From Tomocerus qinae (lineage: Eukaryota > Arthropoda > Collembola > Entomobryomorpha > Tomoceridae), in NCBI GenBank assembly GCA_020055645.1, contig CM034546.1, positions 42,284,001-42,348,000 on the forward strand: 64,000 nucleotides of DNA, given 5' to 3'. How positions within the stretch are numbered: the stretch's first letter is position 1; each line of letters opens with the position of its first letter. A program made the translations under genes and the position numbers. Under the pieces are notes generated by a model. It had not been told where the DNA came from. It did not search any database and saw only the letters and a program-made list of their open reading frames with translations. Of the stretch, positions 37,801-50,088 are shown piece by piece.

Positions 37801-38900
37801 AATATTTTGAAATTTAAGATTTTACTATTAATTCAATCCATTTAAAAGTATCTATACCATTAATATGAATTCCATCCCATTCTCTGACATAGTTTTATAT
37901 AGTTGATTAATCCAAAAAAGGATCAACTAATTGGGACAAGATCATCCTTACTAACTTAAAAAAGTAATTAATTTTGATTAAATGACTCCATTTTCTAATT
38001 AAATGAAAGTTGGCTGTATACCAAGCGAATAATATAATCGCTTTTGTGTAAAATATTTTTAGCCTGGCTTTAGCTACTGCTTTTGCTTGCTGTCATACAG
38101 TATGACAGCAAGCAAAATCATTGTGAGATTTCAGTCAGATTTCACACATTTATACCTTATTGGGCATGGTTCTGGCTAAAGGTGTACATGTACATACTAC
38201 GCAAGCCAATCGTCTTTTTCTCTTTAAATTAACGTTTTCAATTTACCTGCATGTACTAAGTGTAAATTGTACTTACAAACGTATGCTTTGGAGTGCATAA
38301 GTAAAAATTTAAGTTCAGAATGCTTTTCAAACATATTTTCTTACTGTGAATTACTTTCACTATATATTTCATCTTTAGGGACTAGAATCTCTTCCAATGC
38401 TGATATTGGGAATTAGGAATCTAGATCCCCTTCTTCGTAACAAATCTATTCTAATACAATATTTTTTGTGACACTGCCAATACCAAGAAAAGCTATAATA
38501 GGAGGAATACGGCTAATTCTGCTCTATTCAAGAAAAGAAAACACGAAACATTTATTTGTTCAACTAAAGTATAATTACGTGCAAAGAATATCCGCACCAG
38601 AAGTCACATACTCTTATATACAAATATTATATTTAATAACAACATACAATAATATTATGTCGTTTTGTAGCACGACGTCACTCCGGACTCCGGCTTTCGT
38701 GGTATTGTGGTTTGACTTTCACAATAAAACTCTCATATGAAGCGGTTGTGTCACAAAGACCAATCACGAAAGTATCACAAGAACTAAAGGAAACTAGTTC
38801 CGACAAACAATATAATTTAGGCCAGTAAGGGGACAGATAACTTTAGCTATGAGGGAATATTATATGTAAATTAGAACAAAATGGAGTACCACCGAATCTT
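37801..38900 (+). repeat. Segment duplicated from 3300-4477, ending in another R1 copy
   Basis: It shares with 3300-3960 the GACAGCAAGCAA motif and the order of flanking text. It is followed at 38460 by an R1 copy, as at 3959. No coding sequence. Confidence 0.7.
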
Positions 38901-39890
38901 AACATTTGAAGACACATATTTGTATATTTATGTCCTCTAACATTCACCGCCTTTTACAATATATACATCTCTTTCCGAATATAATAATCCCCAACCCACA
39001 GTTTGCTCCATATATAATATTTCTTCAGATATGATCGACTGCGGGGTCTTAATTGAGGGACATTTTAAAAGTTGATAGTGTTCCAGAGTGAATTATTAGA
39101 TACGTTTCAAATTAGTTTGTTGTGTCACCTTACAGGATATGCTCCTCTGTCCATTTACGTAGTGAACTAAGTAGCAAGCAGAGTATCGAATGTGCTGTAA
39201 ATATCGCAAAATATTTTTTGGCCACAAGATACAGTTGTTTCTTCAAGTATGTATTGATAATACGATGTATTATTTCTCAGTCCGTGCAATAATAATGCCA
39301 GTAATATTTTTAATTTCGATTTTCTATTAATTCAGACTTTAATTAAGGACACCATTTTTAATTTAAACATATTGAATAAATTCAAGAATTCGGTTTAAAA
39401 TTTAACAGTAATAATAAACATGTTGTATTACTGTGCTTATAGAGTAACTAGTTGAATCCAAGCACATGAAGTGTGCTAGAAAAATGTTGAAATAAGTAAA
39501 TTTCTAGCGACTCGTATTGGCCCGAAATTCATAGACCGGTGATTAGTTAGTAGACCATTTAGTAGATGTCTAAGTGTGTTGAAATGCAAAGCGAAATAGA
39601 TACTGATAGTGTAGTCATTACAAAACGATATGGAGAGACATACAAGGGTTCACAGTACAATTACATAGTAGATGATTTACCGCATTTACGGCATGCTGCA
39701 CAGAAAAATAGTTTACGGCATGCCGACTTTATACTCTTTATACTCTGACTTTATAATCTGGCAAGTGTAGATTAAAGGGAATAATTTATTTTAAACCAGC
39801 CATTTAGTGGATGTGGTGACTGGTGATGTAAACATTTACAGTCTTTTAAGATGGAGCAAAGCATGTGCTGAAAATGGATTTTGTAAAATT
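38901..39890. other. Intergenic DNA, no gene recognised
   Basis: A 60-codon frame at 39566-39748 has no recognisable features. The rest is AT-rich. 39020-39230 weakly resembles 20460-20560. Confidence 0.5.
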
Positions 39891-39894
39891 TAAT

Positions 39895-39974
39895 TATGAC
39901 AGTTGATTGTCTCTTGTCCCTACTCCGCTACTAACTGCCAGCCTTGAATAGATGCAACTATACAACTTAACAAA
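39895..39974 (+). promoter_or_regulatory. Conserved upstream block of IR gene 3
   Basis: The block CTCTTGTCCCTACTCCGCTA, AACTGCCAGCCTTGAA (39911-39949) lies only about 25 bp before the ATG. It is much closer than in the other copies because the intervening sequence is absent. Confidence 0.55.
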
Positions 39975-41885
39975 ATGTATTCCATACTTCTAATTGTAGT
40001 ATTTTTAATTTCTGTCATTATAAACAACATCAACTGCTTTCGGAATTTGTCGTTCTATAGTAATTGTGATTTTAACTTGATTACTTTGCATCAATCCGAA
40101 TGGCAGACAGACTTTATCTTGTCTAACCAAAATGGCCAACCATGGACCTTGGCAACATTAGACTATGACCTAACTCTCTTCGGTCGTGATGAAGATAATC
40201 CACGGGATCTCTCTAGAAGTTTCTGCACTGTAAATATTCTAATGGAATTTTATCATTTATATCTAGTTTCTCTTTTTGGAAAAGAGATAAATCGACGCGA
40301 ATCGAGATTCATAATCGTCATCAAAGATGAACTGAAAAAGGATAATCTAGAGTTGGGATCAGATCTGATTGAAAACTTGGTGACTCCTCTCTTTATATTT
40401 GCAATGAAAAAAGTAAACGAATATTCGATTTACATGACAATTCTCTATAATCCGAACAATGAGTCGTTATCTCTTTATCCAATTAAAACAGAAGACTCGG
40501 AAGAGGAATGGGAAAGAGTTTGGAATACTTTAAACGGAAATCTACATGGCATTCAAATTGGCAATCTAAATAGCCGTTTCTCGTTCAAGGGTACTAAAGA
40601 ACTGCCAAAGGTTAAAATGCTGCCCTATTCAACGATAAAAATTCACCGTTTTCTTCGAAATTCAGTAAGAGCTGTTGAATTGATGGCTGAAAGATTCAAC
40701 TTCACTGCCATATATGCAAGGACATATGAACATCTACAAGATGAACATCGTCGATGTGGATACATTTCAATGTTGAGCTCTCACTTAAATACTTATAATG
40801 AAGAAGGGTTTGAAACTCTTTTCATTGAATACTTTCAAGTGTATATTCCATTTTACTGCGAAGCCATCCCTACATTCCAGGACATCCCTTTGTCTGTTTT
40901 GATTCAAAATACATTTGATGATTATTGCTGGTGGCTGATATTTTCACTATTCCCGATTTCATTTTATGCTTTAGGCTTTAGAATTTCTACTTTCTACAAG
41001 AAATTAGAGTTTATTTTTGTATCCACAATAGCCGTCCTTTTAAATCAGGATGTTTCCAATAAAAGGAGAAACATTTTGTATTTGGTAATTGTGTCCATGG
41101 GATTTATACTTAATGTTATGTACGGAGAGTGGATAACAAGCGAGATTATTGCTCCGCCAGACAGAAAGCAATTTAAAGACTTTAAAGATCTCGTGAATAA
41201 TGGATATAAGTTGTTCTTGCAGACAGACATAATGAGGGGTTTGGACGAAGATGGAATCAAATTTTTCGAAAAATATAAAATAGCAGACAAGATGAATTCA
41301 AGCGTCTTCAGATTTGATTGGGAATCCGATGCAACATCTGAACACATTAATATGGACCTCATTACATTAAAATGGAAAATGTTGGCCAACTTCGCAATGA
41401 AACTATTTATTTTAACTGAGACTGATTGGGTTGTGAGCTTATTAACACGATCTAAAGTAAAATTTAAAGGAGTATGCATGACTACAAAGGAAACAGCTCT
41501 GCCTATGCCAATGTCTTATAAATTTTTTAATTGCTACCGTTATAAATTCCAATCATATTTCCAAATCATGCAAGAGAGAGGCTTTCTAAAATATTTCAAG
41601 GAACAATACCATTTGATATTAAATTTGGAATATTTAATATCCTATTCAAAACTGAAGTATGAAGAATCTCAGACAACCCCTATTAGTCTGATAATGAAAA
41701 TCCACGCTATTTTCTTCGTTTGTGGATACTTTCTACTTGGATCATTCATTATTTTTCTTCTGGAATGGCTGTGGCAGTGTAGATTAACGATCAAAATACA
41801 CGCTATCAGTCTTATAAACATACTAAAAACTGTTGCTAAAGATGTTCGAAGGGGATTTGGCGTATGCTTACGGCGGACGACGTAA
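39975..41885 (+). CDS. Ionotropic receptor gene 3 (divergent IR), single exon, 636 aa
   Basis: It has the same plan as IR2: signal peptide (MYSILLIVVFLISVI), S1 half with LNGNLHGIQIG and ELMAERFNFTA, TM1, pore loop, TM2, S2 half, TM3, basic tail. The frame is intact and a poly(A) signal lies near 41960. It differs from IR2 mainly in S1 around residues 95-125 and 205-300, and in S2 after the PPDRKQ segment. The region from TM1 to TM2 is almost the same at the DNA level. Just after TM2 it reads LNVMYGEWITSEI where the others have an IATQYETW- or IANLYETW-type sequence, which alters the gate-proximal residues. It is expected to be a chemosensory channel; ligand unknown. Confidence 0.85.
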   Translation: MYSILLIVVFLISVIINNINCFRNLSFYSNCDFNLITLHQSEWQTDFILSNQNGQPWTLATLDYDLTLFGRDEDNPRDLSRSFCTVNILMEFYHLYLVSLFGKEINRRESRFIIVIKDELKKDNLELGSDLIENLVTPLFIFAMKKVNEYSIYMTILYNPNNESLSLYPIKTEDSEEEWERVWNTLNGNLHGIQIGNLNSRFSFKGTKELPKVKMLPYSTIKIHRFLRNSVRAVELMAERFNFTAIYARTYEHLQDEHRRCGYISMLSSHLNTYNEEGFETLFIEYFQVYIPFYCEAIPTFQDIPLSVLIQNTFDDYCWWLIFSLFPISFYALGFRISTFYKKLEFIFVSTIAVLLNQDVSNKRRNILYLVIVSMGFILNVMYGEWITSEIIAPPDRKQFKDFKDLVNNGYKLFLQTDIMRGLDEDGIKFFEKYKIADKMNSSVFRFDWESDATSEHINMDLITLKWKMLANFAMKLFILTETDWVVSLLTRSKVKFKGVCMTTKETALPMPMSYKFFNCYRYKFQSYFQIMQERGFLKYFKEQYHLILNLEYLISYSKLKYEESQTTPISLIMKIHAIFFVCGYFLLGSFIIFLLEWLWQCRLTIKIHAISLINILKTVAKDVRRGFGVCLRRTT

Positions 41886-42089
41886 TTATTGACTTGAATG
41901 AAACCATTTCCATCTTTAAGGATGGAATTATCATCCCTCAACTTTTAATTTTGTATAGCAAATAAATGGCTTAATAATTCCCTTTGGGCTTTTTTACGTA
42001 AACAGGGGATTGAATTCCAGAGATTTGTTACGGAAATTTCCTTTCCCGGAATTAACATTATTTCCGGCACCGAAAAATTTTTTTTCATT

Positions 42090-42246
42090 CTTAGATCATA
42101 GATCATTCTTCATTTTTCTTCTGGAGTGGCTGTGGCGTTGTAGATTACCGATCAAAATACACGCTATCAGTATTATAAACAGGCTAAAAACTGTTGCTAA
42201 AGATGTTCGAAGAGGATTTGATGTGTGTTTACGGCGGACGACGTAA
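42090..42246 (+). pseudogene. IR tail fragment, tandem to IR3
   Basis: It carries the end of TM3 (FIFLLEWLW) and the basic tail to the usual TAA (42244-42246). It is followed by a second copy of the IR 3' flank. It lies about 200 bp after the IR3 stop. Upstream IR coding is missing, so it is the stub of a deleted tandem copy. Confidence 0.8.
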
Positions 42247-43002
42247 TTATTGACTTGAACAAGAACATTTCCATTTTTAAGGATGTGTTTTAAGGATACA
42301 CCCTCACTTTTTAATTTTGTATGGCAAATAAATGCCTTTAGTTTACTTTGGGGTTATATATATATATTTCGTTGATTAAAGGGTTGAATATCAGAGCATT
42401 GTTACGGAAATTCCCTTTCCCGAAATTAACATTATTTCCGGCACCGAAAAATATTTTTTTTTATTATTTGCTCTGTAAAGTAGTAAAACATAACTTCAAT
42501 TTACCACTTTAAAACGAACCATCATTGTATGTTTTAAGATTTAAAATTCTAATACTGATCATCAAGGTTAGCATTAACATCCGGTTTATTAAATAGCATT
42601 TTGATGGGTCTTTTGACCTTTATACAACAATAAAATATATCTCTCTATTTGCTTGGGTTTGGAACCAAAACATCGAAATTCATTTAGTATGTATGATTGG
42701 TAGAATGCAAAAACAAATGATCGCATATCAAATACCAAATGATAGAATGCTAAAATAAATGTTGGAATACCGAATACAAAATGATCAGAATGCTAAATCA
42801 GTTATAATAGCACTTAGTCAGTCGTGGTAGCATGTAATCATATGCGGGGTGTCCAATACAATGCAATACAGTGATCTAGTAAGATTACAGAAAAGTAGTA
42901 ACGCTAATACCTACTATACTAGTCTTACTACTTTTCTGGACTCTTACTTAGATCATTGTAACAAATTGAAACGGTTCGCTAACATATTAACAAATATATC
43001 CA
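42247..43002 (+). other. Second IR 3' flank and spacer
   Basis: It matches the 3' flanks of other IR copies to about 42850, including a GTTACGGAAATTCCC stretch and an AATAAA near 42326. No gene. Confidence 0.65.
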
Positions 43003-43455
43003 GGGTTACCAGATTTTCTTTGACGAATTTATGTATCCTGGCCACCAGTACCAGTAGCCATTTACCAACCCGCGCCCTTTCCGGCGCGTCTTGGTAAATG
43101 CTTTCAAATGTCATGCAGCCGTATTTGTCGCTATCGTATGAGCGCAGCTAACAAATTTACCCTTTTATTCTTGCATTACTTAATATATGATGGAGGAAAT
43201 CAAGAAAAAAAATCAAATTTTTGTAATTCAACTTCAAAACTGATCAATAAGGCTTAACGAATTTTAAGTAATTTAGATTTAACGATTTAGTTGAAGAAGA
43301 GAGGTTTGTTATTTATACGGATTTCCTTCGAAATTGGAAGACAAATTTGACTATTAAACTGGATTTAAAGACAAAAATACGCGCGAAGCGCGAGAGAATT
43401 TCAATTAGTCAACGCAACTGAACGATAACAAAGTGTATTATAATATTAAACGACG
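43003..43455. mobile_element. MITE family A, left-end copy
   Basis: It starts CAGGGTTACCAGATTTTC like the copy at 746, and shares the GCGCGTCTTGGTAAATGC and ATTTCCTTCGAAATTGGAAG blocks. The right end is lost near 43455. The remainder to 43640 has a TATA-like and an AATAAA-like element, but I cannot classify it. Confidence 0.8.
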
Positions 43456-44987
43456 GGTTAACCTTTACATATTTGTTACTGACCACATTGGTCAATACTG
43501 CCATAATCTATTTTCATGCTACGCATTTTCGTATAAATATGAGTGTTATTACTTTGAATAAACCAGATGAATCCTAGATGTTTATCTACGATCGTTTCAT
43601 TACCACCATCCTAGCATACACTACATACCTGTCACAAGGAGACTGGGAGGGATATAATGTCCCTTTCAGACTAGACTGGTAGGAGGACGGATAGGAGACT
43701 GGGAGGGATATAATGTCTCTATCAGATTAGACTGGGAGGAGGACGGATAGGAGACTAGGAGGGATATAATGTCCCTTTCAGACTAGACTGGGAGTGATAG
43801 CTATGTACCGATAGCGATCCCGAACAATGAGGTTTCAGTCTGGGAGCCATATGTTGTAAAGTGCTAAAAAAAGGCAGATTTTAGGTTACTCTTACATTTT
43901 TATTCATTGCAATCATTATCAATTCTAAACACAGCTAAACATCAAACACCAAGCACAATAGCGCACTTAATGCGGCGAATCCCTACACGTCCGACCCAGA
44001 AGAACTTCAAGCCAGTGTATATATCAAAACTACGCACTTTGTAATAGGTTATGCAATCTTCAGCGTACTTAAACCTGGTCAGTGCTGTGTGGTTAGTATA
44101 GGGAATCTACTCTTCCCTTATTTTTGAACTATGGGGATTTCCAATGCGTTGGTATATGGAAATTAAAAACGCTTTTAACTCGTCACTATTTTTATTTAGA
44201 CAAAACAACGTTTCGATTTCTTCATCAGGTTAATGTCTAATGAAAAAGAAAAATGACAGAATAAACAATATTAATTTAAATGAATATTTTTCGAGTCACA
44301 TACAAAACATTTTTAGATACCAATATTACCTTAAAAATAATAGTTGAGTACATATATGGACATTTTAATACATAGATGTATAACCAATTAAATTGTTGCT
44401 CGTCCGAATTGAAATGATTTCTAAAATTTAGTAATAATAATTACATGTTACTAAAAGTCAGCAGAGAGAACATTACAAATTAGATCGGTTAACTAAATGT
44501 AATATATTACAATATGATACCATCAATGAAACAAAGCAAAACAATTTTACCTTATAAATGTTTTTGAAGTAATGATTAAAATGTAGTTTAGTTTCAATTT
44601 ACAAAATTCTGCCAATTTATAATATTAAAAATTTGATTGTGGGTGTGCAAAAAATCCACTCGTGTAGCTGATTGAACTTTCGCGCTCTAAATAATACACT
44701 CGATTTGTATCCCTTTCAATAGTTCACTTTACTATTGAAAGTAATTACCTAGACTATTTACTTTTCTATATGAAATATTTAACTCAAGCCTGTCAATTAT
44801 TTTTTCATATTTAAGGTTATCATTTTTACGTAATTCTTCAAATAATGCTAATTTTACAATATTACCGAGATTTTTGATTGATTTATAAAAAGGTAATACA
44901 AGGTAGCAATTTAAATAATATGTATTATCAGGAATAGTAACACTTGGTTTTACATTCAGATTAATAATAATTTCCCCCCATTTTTCC

Positions 44988-45110
44988 CTCCTCTTCTTTT
45001 CAGAATAAATTGGCAAACTACAGCATTCTTCTATATAGTGATTATCAATATATACGACTGTAGGGTATACAATTTTGTGCCAATTTATTCTGAAGAAAGA
45101 GGAGGGATTT
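44988..45110. repeat. Short inverted repeat, about 28-bp arms
   Basis: CAGAATAAATTGGCA (44999-45015, with flanking CCTCCTCTTC) is mirrored by TGCCAATTTATTCTG and GAAAGAGGAGG at about 45078-45110. It could form a hairpin with a 60-base loop. It lies inside the long-TIR element. Confidence 0.7.
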
Positions 45111-45890
45111 TAAATTAAAGTACGTTATAGATAAGTTGATTTGTAAAAAAATTTGACTCCGACTCTTGATTCTCTTATTATGAAATAATAAGAATAGATT
45201 ACAGGAATCTTGATTACTGTTTGGTGTGGATGAAAACGTCGTGATTTTAGCTGGTATGAAACATTATAAGATTCTTCATTTTCATTCAGACCTGAAATTG
45301 CTAACTGATATTGTAATGGGCAAAAGTCATCAAGCAGTCACCAATCGACTTCAATAATCATAATCATTCATATAATAATTGGACTGAGTGACGCATGAAA
45401 GTTTGAAATAAATTAAAAACTGTTCAATCCGCTGACAGGAACAATGTTTTTCTTGGTATCCAAAATAGTTTTGGGGGAATTTATTTCTTGGTGTTGAGGT
45501 ATGGAGAATAATATACACGGTTTTGGCTTTCAGAAGGGGAAAATTGTTAAGAATAACCAATTACATTCCGCGGATAAGGGAGAAAATTTTTGCTACTTAG
45601 AATTTTTTTACTTTGACAGTTGTCCTTGCACATGGATTAAGAGGTGTGCAATGTTACAGATCGCAATGCAGTTATGTACTTTATAGGTGCCTCCGGCCAT
45701 CCAATTGTGTCGATTTCAGCGGTCCACGGACCGACATTTACTTCACTTACCATGCATTCAATGATCCCCTTGACACATTGTAGTTTAAGGCTGGTTCTAC
45801 GGGTCTTCATTACGTTTCGCAAAATCCTCCTACCTCCATTACCACAAGGCGTACGAACCCAAATTTGAAATTGAAGATTCTTTGACTTAT

Positions 45891-46084
45891 TATCTAGTGA
45901 ACCTAGTCCTTAGAATTTTTTTAAACGGAAGTAAAATAGTATTTTTTGATTTTTGAAAATAAAAAGTTGAGTCATTTTCTGCAAAAGTTAATACATGCAA
46001 AAGAGCCTGTGAGACAGATACATTACATCGGTAGTCGTTACTAATGGTGTAATTGAGAAAAGTAAGCTCTAGGTTCACTAGATA
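45891..46084. mobile_element. MITE with 16-bp perfect inverted ends, 194 bp
   Basis: It starts TATCTAGTGAACCTAG and ends with its exact inverse, CTAGGTTCACTAGATA. A TA target duplication is possible because the outer bases are TA. It is nested in the long-TIR element. Confidence 0.75.
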
Positions 46085-47139
46085 TTTTTCTTCTCTTTCT
46101 TTATGGTATCTTTACAAAATCCCCAAAAGTGACCCCAAAAGGTCAAATCACGATTTTCAGTTATTACATGAGAGGATTGATATCATGGAGTAGGATGTCA
46201 CTCTATTACCAACAGTAAATAGGAAAACCTGAAATGAAAAGGTTTTGCGGCTGATTTGTGATTGCGCTTGCCAGTTATAATACCCTATGTTAATGTTACA
46301 ATAATATGCTTAGCATAATGTATACGTAATAAAATAATGAGTTTAATGTTTTTGTAACAGGGTAGTTTTAATATTTCAATATTCTGTGGTATAAAAAATT
46401 GATTCATTTTGTGACACGGAACAAAACAGAGTAGGTACTATACAATACCTACTATAACAAGAAATTATGGGGAGTTCATGTTTTATGTTGCTCTACGGCG
46501 CGAGAGTGGGCAGTATTTAGTAAAAGGTGAAAACCCATAGAGCCAGCCTTAAGATTACTCGTAAGTTTAGCGAGAGGGCAATTACTGTTGACGTCTTGTT
46601 TCTTTAGTCATTCTTAGGATCGACGGATCAAATACTGATCCAACAAAATCTTACCCAAAATCCTGTTCTTTCAAAAATTTAGATAATTGAAATTCTGGCT
46701 TTGGAAAAAATACCAATTAAAAATAATTATAGCAGCGTAGCGTACTTCACCATTTGACTGTCAATCTTGGCTTAATAATAATTATGACTGAAAAGAGAAG
46801 AAAAGTGCAATAAATACTTAATATTTATGAATATTATAGAAAATAAAGATTTCAGCGAATAAAAAATGGAAGAGTAACCTAAAATCTGCGATATTTGTAG
46901 CATTTATACACATAGAATCATTCATATTAATCCTTCACAACATATCCCTCCCAGACTGAAACCCCATGGCTCGGGACCGCTAGCGGAACAGAGCTATCCC
47001 TCCCATTCTAGTCGGAGAAGGACATTATATCCTTCCTAGTCTCCTATCCCACCCAGTCTACTACACATGAATTAATATAAAGATTTGCAGTGTTTTAAGA
47101 TAGAGCAAATGATGCATCGAATACTGATATTGTAAAATT

Positions 47140-47281
47140 TATAGTTGATTTTCTCTTTTCCCTACTCCGATATTAACTGCCAGCCTTGAATACTTCGTTG
47201 GTGCCTCACTGGCTAGAGATTCAACAAGTAGTGTGACGTTATTTAAAACTGAACATTCTGTCTCCTATACTTGGCATAGTG
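47140..47281 (+). promoter_or_regulatory. Conserved upstream block of the IR4 pseudogene
   Basis: It contains the block CTTTTCCCTACTCCGATATT with AACTGCCAGCCTTGAA (47154-47190), then text shared with IR2 and IR5 up to CTTGGCATAGTG. Confidence 0.55.
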
Positions 47282-47716
47282 TCAGAAAATAAATGATTTG
47301 CTGAGTTTGTTGAGTTTAGAGTGGAGAGAATAGTGGTATAGTGTAAATAGGGATATGGGTGTATTTTTATTTTACGATTGCGACTTAAGTTAGGGAAAAT
47401 GGAAAAGGGGCGTTTTTCTAGAAATCTCTCGGTGCGGACAGCACCGTCGTGATGTAAGTAGAAGCAGAGTCAAGAAGTAAGTGATTGTAGAAAGGTGAGT
47501 TCAGGTAAGTTCAACTAAGGGAATTAGATAATCATTAACATAGGTAGATAAATTGGGATAGAGTAGGTAGGTAGTAATAGTAGTAGTGGCAATGGCAGGA
47601 CAATTCCAAAAAAGACAAAGATAGTAGTGGCGACATTCAGATTTAGGCAGATTTAGTCAAATCTGACTGATGGGGCATTTGCCACTGAGAATGCAAAGTT
47701 AGTTTGCATTCTCTCA
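47282..47716. mobile_element. 435-bp insertion in the IR4 upstream region
   Basis: Unique DNA lies between two copies of ATAGTG (47276-47281 and 47717-47722), relative to the IR2 and IR5 upstream regions. This suggests a 6-bp target duplication. Near its right end, GAATGCAAA and TTTGCATTC form a short palindrome. Family unknown. Confidence 0.5.
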
Positions 47717-47764
47717 ATAGTGCAGATCTATACAGTTATAAAACTTAAAAAAATTCGTGTAAAA

Positions 47765-48675
47765 ATGTATTCCATGCATCCAGTTGTAGTATTTTTAGTT
47801 TATATTCTTATAAACAACATCAACTGCTTTCGGAATTTGTCGTTCTATCGTAATTGTGATTTTAACATAATTACTTTCACTCAATCCGAATGGCAGACGG
47901 ATTTTATCCTGTCTAACCAAAATGGCCAAACATGGACCTTGGCAACATCAGACTATGACCTTACTCTCTTCGGACGTGATGAAGACCATCCACGGGATCT
48001 GTCTAGAAGTTTCTGCACTGTAAATATTCTAATGGAACTTTATCATTTATATCTAGTTTCTCTTTTTGGAAAAGAGATAAATCGACGCGATTCGAGATTC
48101 ATAATCGTCTTCGAAGATGAACTGAAATGGGATTATATGGATGGGCGACAATACCTCATTCAATATTTGGTGGCTCCTCTCTTTATATTAGCTATGAGAG
48201 TTGGAAACGAATATTCGATTTACACGACAATTCTCTACAATCTGAACAATGAGTCATTATCTCTTCATCCAATTAAAACAGAAGACTCCGAAGAGTTATA
48301 AAAATAAATAAATTCTTTAATTGCTACCGTTATAAATTCCAATCATATTTCCGAGTCATGCAAGAGAGAGGTTTTCTAAAATATTTCAAGGAACAATACA
48401 ATTTTATTTTTAATTTGGAATATTTAATATCCCATTCAAAACTGAAGTATAAAGTATCTCAGGCAACCCCTATTAGTCTGATAATGAAAATCCATGCTAT
48501 TTTCTTCGTTTGTGGATACTTTCTACTCGGATCATTCATCACTTTTCTTCTGGAATGGCTGTGGCATTGTAGATTAACGATTAAAATACACGCTATCAGT
48601 CTTATAAACGTGCTAAAAACTTTTGCTAAAGATGTTCGAAGAGGATTTGGCGTATGCTTACGACGGACGACGTAA
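47765..48675 (+). pseudogene. IR pseudogene 4, with about 1 kb deleted internally
   Basis: ATG 47765 opens a normal IR signal peptide and S1 start. The frame ends at 48301, right after the TEDSEE motif. The next recognisable IR text (about 48310 onward) is the late S2 segment that reads NCYRYKF in intact copies. TM3 and the tail follow (48358-48675). Everything between, including most of S1, TM1, the pore and TM2, is missing. No channel could be made. Confidence 0.9.
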
Positions 48676-49300
48676 TTATTGACTTGAACAATCAAGATCA
48701 TTTCTGTCTATAAGGATGAAATTGGCCTCCCTCAACTTTTAATTTTGTATAGTAAATAAATGCCTTATAGTCCCCTTTGAGCTTATAAAACGTAAATATG
48801 GAGATTGAATTCCAGAGAATTGTTATGCAAATTTCCTTTCCCGGTATTAACATTATTAACATTATCTGGCACCGAAAAATAAAACATTTTTATAATTTAT
48901 TCTATAAAGTAGTAAAACATAATTTCCATTAGTTCCATTCATCACTTTAGTATGAAGCATCATTGAATGTATTAAAATTTAAAATTCTAATACTGATCAT
49001 CAAGTTTAACATTAACATCCGGGTTATTACGTGGCATTTTCATGGGTCTTTTGACCTCCATACAACAATATTCATCTTTCTATTTGCTTGGGTGTGGAAC
49101 CGAAATATGTAAAGTAATTTGGTAAAATGATTGGTAGAATGCAAAAACAAATGTTCGAATACTGAATACAAAATGATAGGGTGCAAAATCAATCAAAATA
49201 GCACCTAGTCAGTCATGGTAACAAATAATCACATGGGGCTTGGTATAGTTGTATTGCATATCTTTACGTTTATTATTTTGTGTTTTAAATAGGTTGAAAG
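48676..49300 (+). other. IR4 3' flank
   Basis: It is close to 1447-2050 in sequence and order, including AATAAA near 48756. No gene. Confidence 0.7.
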
Positions 49301-49789
49301 TTAATTTAAATGTTATCACCTTTCGGTGATATAAAATCTATAAAACAAATTAATAAAAATCTATTACATGAATAATCTATAATATCGCAATGCATTCCTA
49401 ATAATCATAGTTTTTAATTGGAAAAAACAAAATAACTGATTTCACATTTAAAAAGCTGTAATCTGTAATAATAGAAAGCATAATGGAGACATACTTGAGA
49501 AAGCATTAACTGACTATAGTAGCTACGCATATGATCCAGCGTGACCGGTCGAGCATGAAACTTTCATTGCGTACTTTGGTGGTCGAGGTCTATTCAGAAA
49601 AGAAATTTGTATGCCATAGGATCTCAATTTATGAATTATCCTGATTTGAAAATCTGCCAAATAGAACAATAAACAAATATCTAGTAAGATAAGAAATTTT
49701 ACCAAATAAACCATTTGTCGATACAGAATTAATCTGTCAGTTCCAATAAGCTCTTTTCACGTATCAAATTTTGCAGAATATTATTTAAT
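49301..49789. other. Intergenic DNA, nothing recognised
   Basis: AT-rich. The short frames on either strand have no domain-like features. Confidence 0.5.
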
Positions 49790-50088
49790 TTTTTGTCTCA
49801 ACAGTCCTAGTTTCTTTCATTCAAAAAAAATCGAAATATTATGATGACTTGAAAAGAAATAGGAGAATTCTATATTTCAAACTCGGGTTTGTGCACTTTA
49901 CTTAGTGGCAATGAAGGAAGCAGAATGTTGAGGAACCTAATAGAAATCCATAAACCCCACTATAAGAAGGTATTAGATTAAATTGCCCAAGAGAGACTTA
50001 ATAGAAAGAAAGCAGCTTGTTTTGCTCGAATCAAGAAAGGAAGACACGAAACATTTATTTGTTCAACAAGTATGATTACGTGCAAAGA
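49790..50088 (+). repeat. R1 repeat copy, 5' part
   Basis: It runs from the TTTCTTTCATTC block through GAAACATTTATTTGTTCAAC and GATTACGTGCAAAGAATAT. It is then cut by the TA-type MITE. Confidence 0.75.

Larger units (their letters stand above)
43640..47058. mobile_element. 3.4-kb element with long terminal inverted repeats, non-autonomous
   Basis: 43640-43905 is the inverse of about 46866-47058. Both arms carry AGACTGGGAGGGATA-type text, a TTTCAGTCTGGGAG block and a CAGATTTTAGGTTACTCTT block. The left arm has three copies of a subterminal unit of about 56 bp (43641-43800). The 3-kb interior has no long ORF. One 94-codon minus-strand frame (44732-45016) and several shorter frames have no recognisable domain. 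It therefore looks like a decayed or non-autonomous DNA transposon. The superfamily is not clear because no exact target duplication could be fixed. A fragment of the right arm also lies at 20620-20668. Confidence 0.75.

Noticed and set aside
39566-39748. 60-codon ORF before IR3
   Set aside because: No recognisable features and no homologue near the other IR copies.
41045-41479. Antisense ORFs over the IR genes (also 54387-54731, 32247-32477)
   Set aside because: They recur only because the sense strand is conserved, and they lack any domain. They are shadows of the coding frame.
44732-45016. 94-codon minus-strand frame as a transposase remnant
   Set aside because: No catalytic motif or zinc finger is visible. 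Too short to support any assignment.
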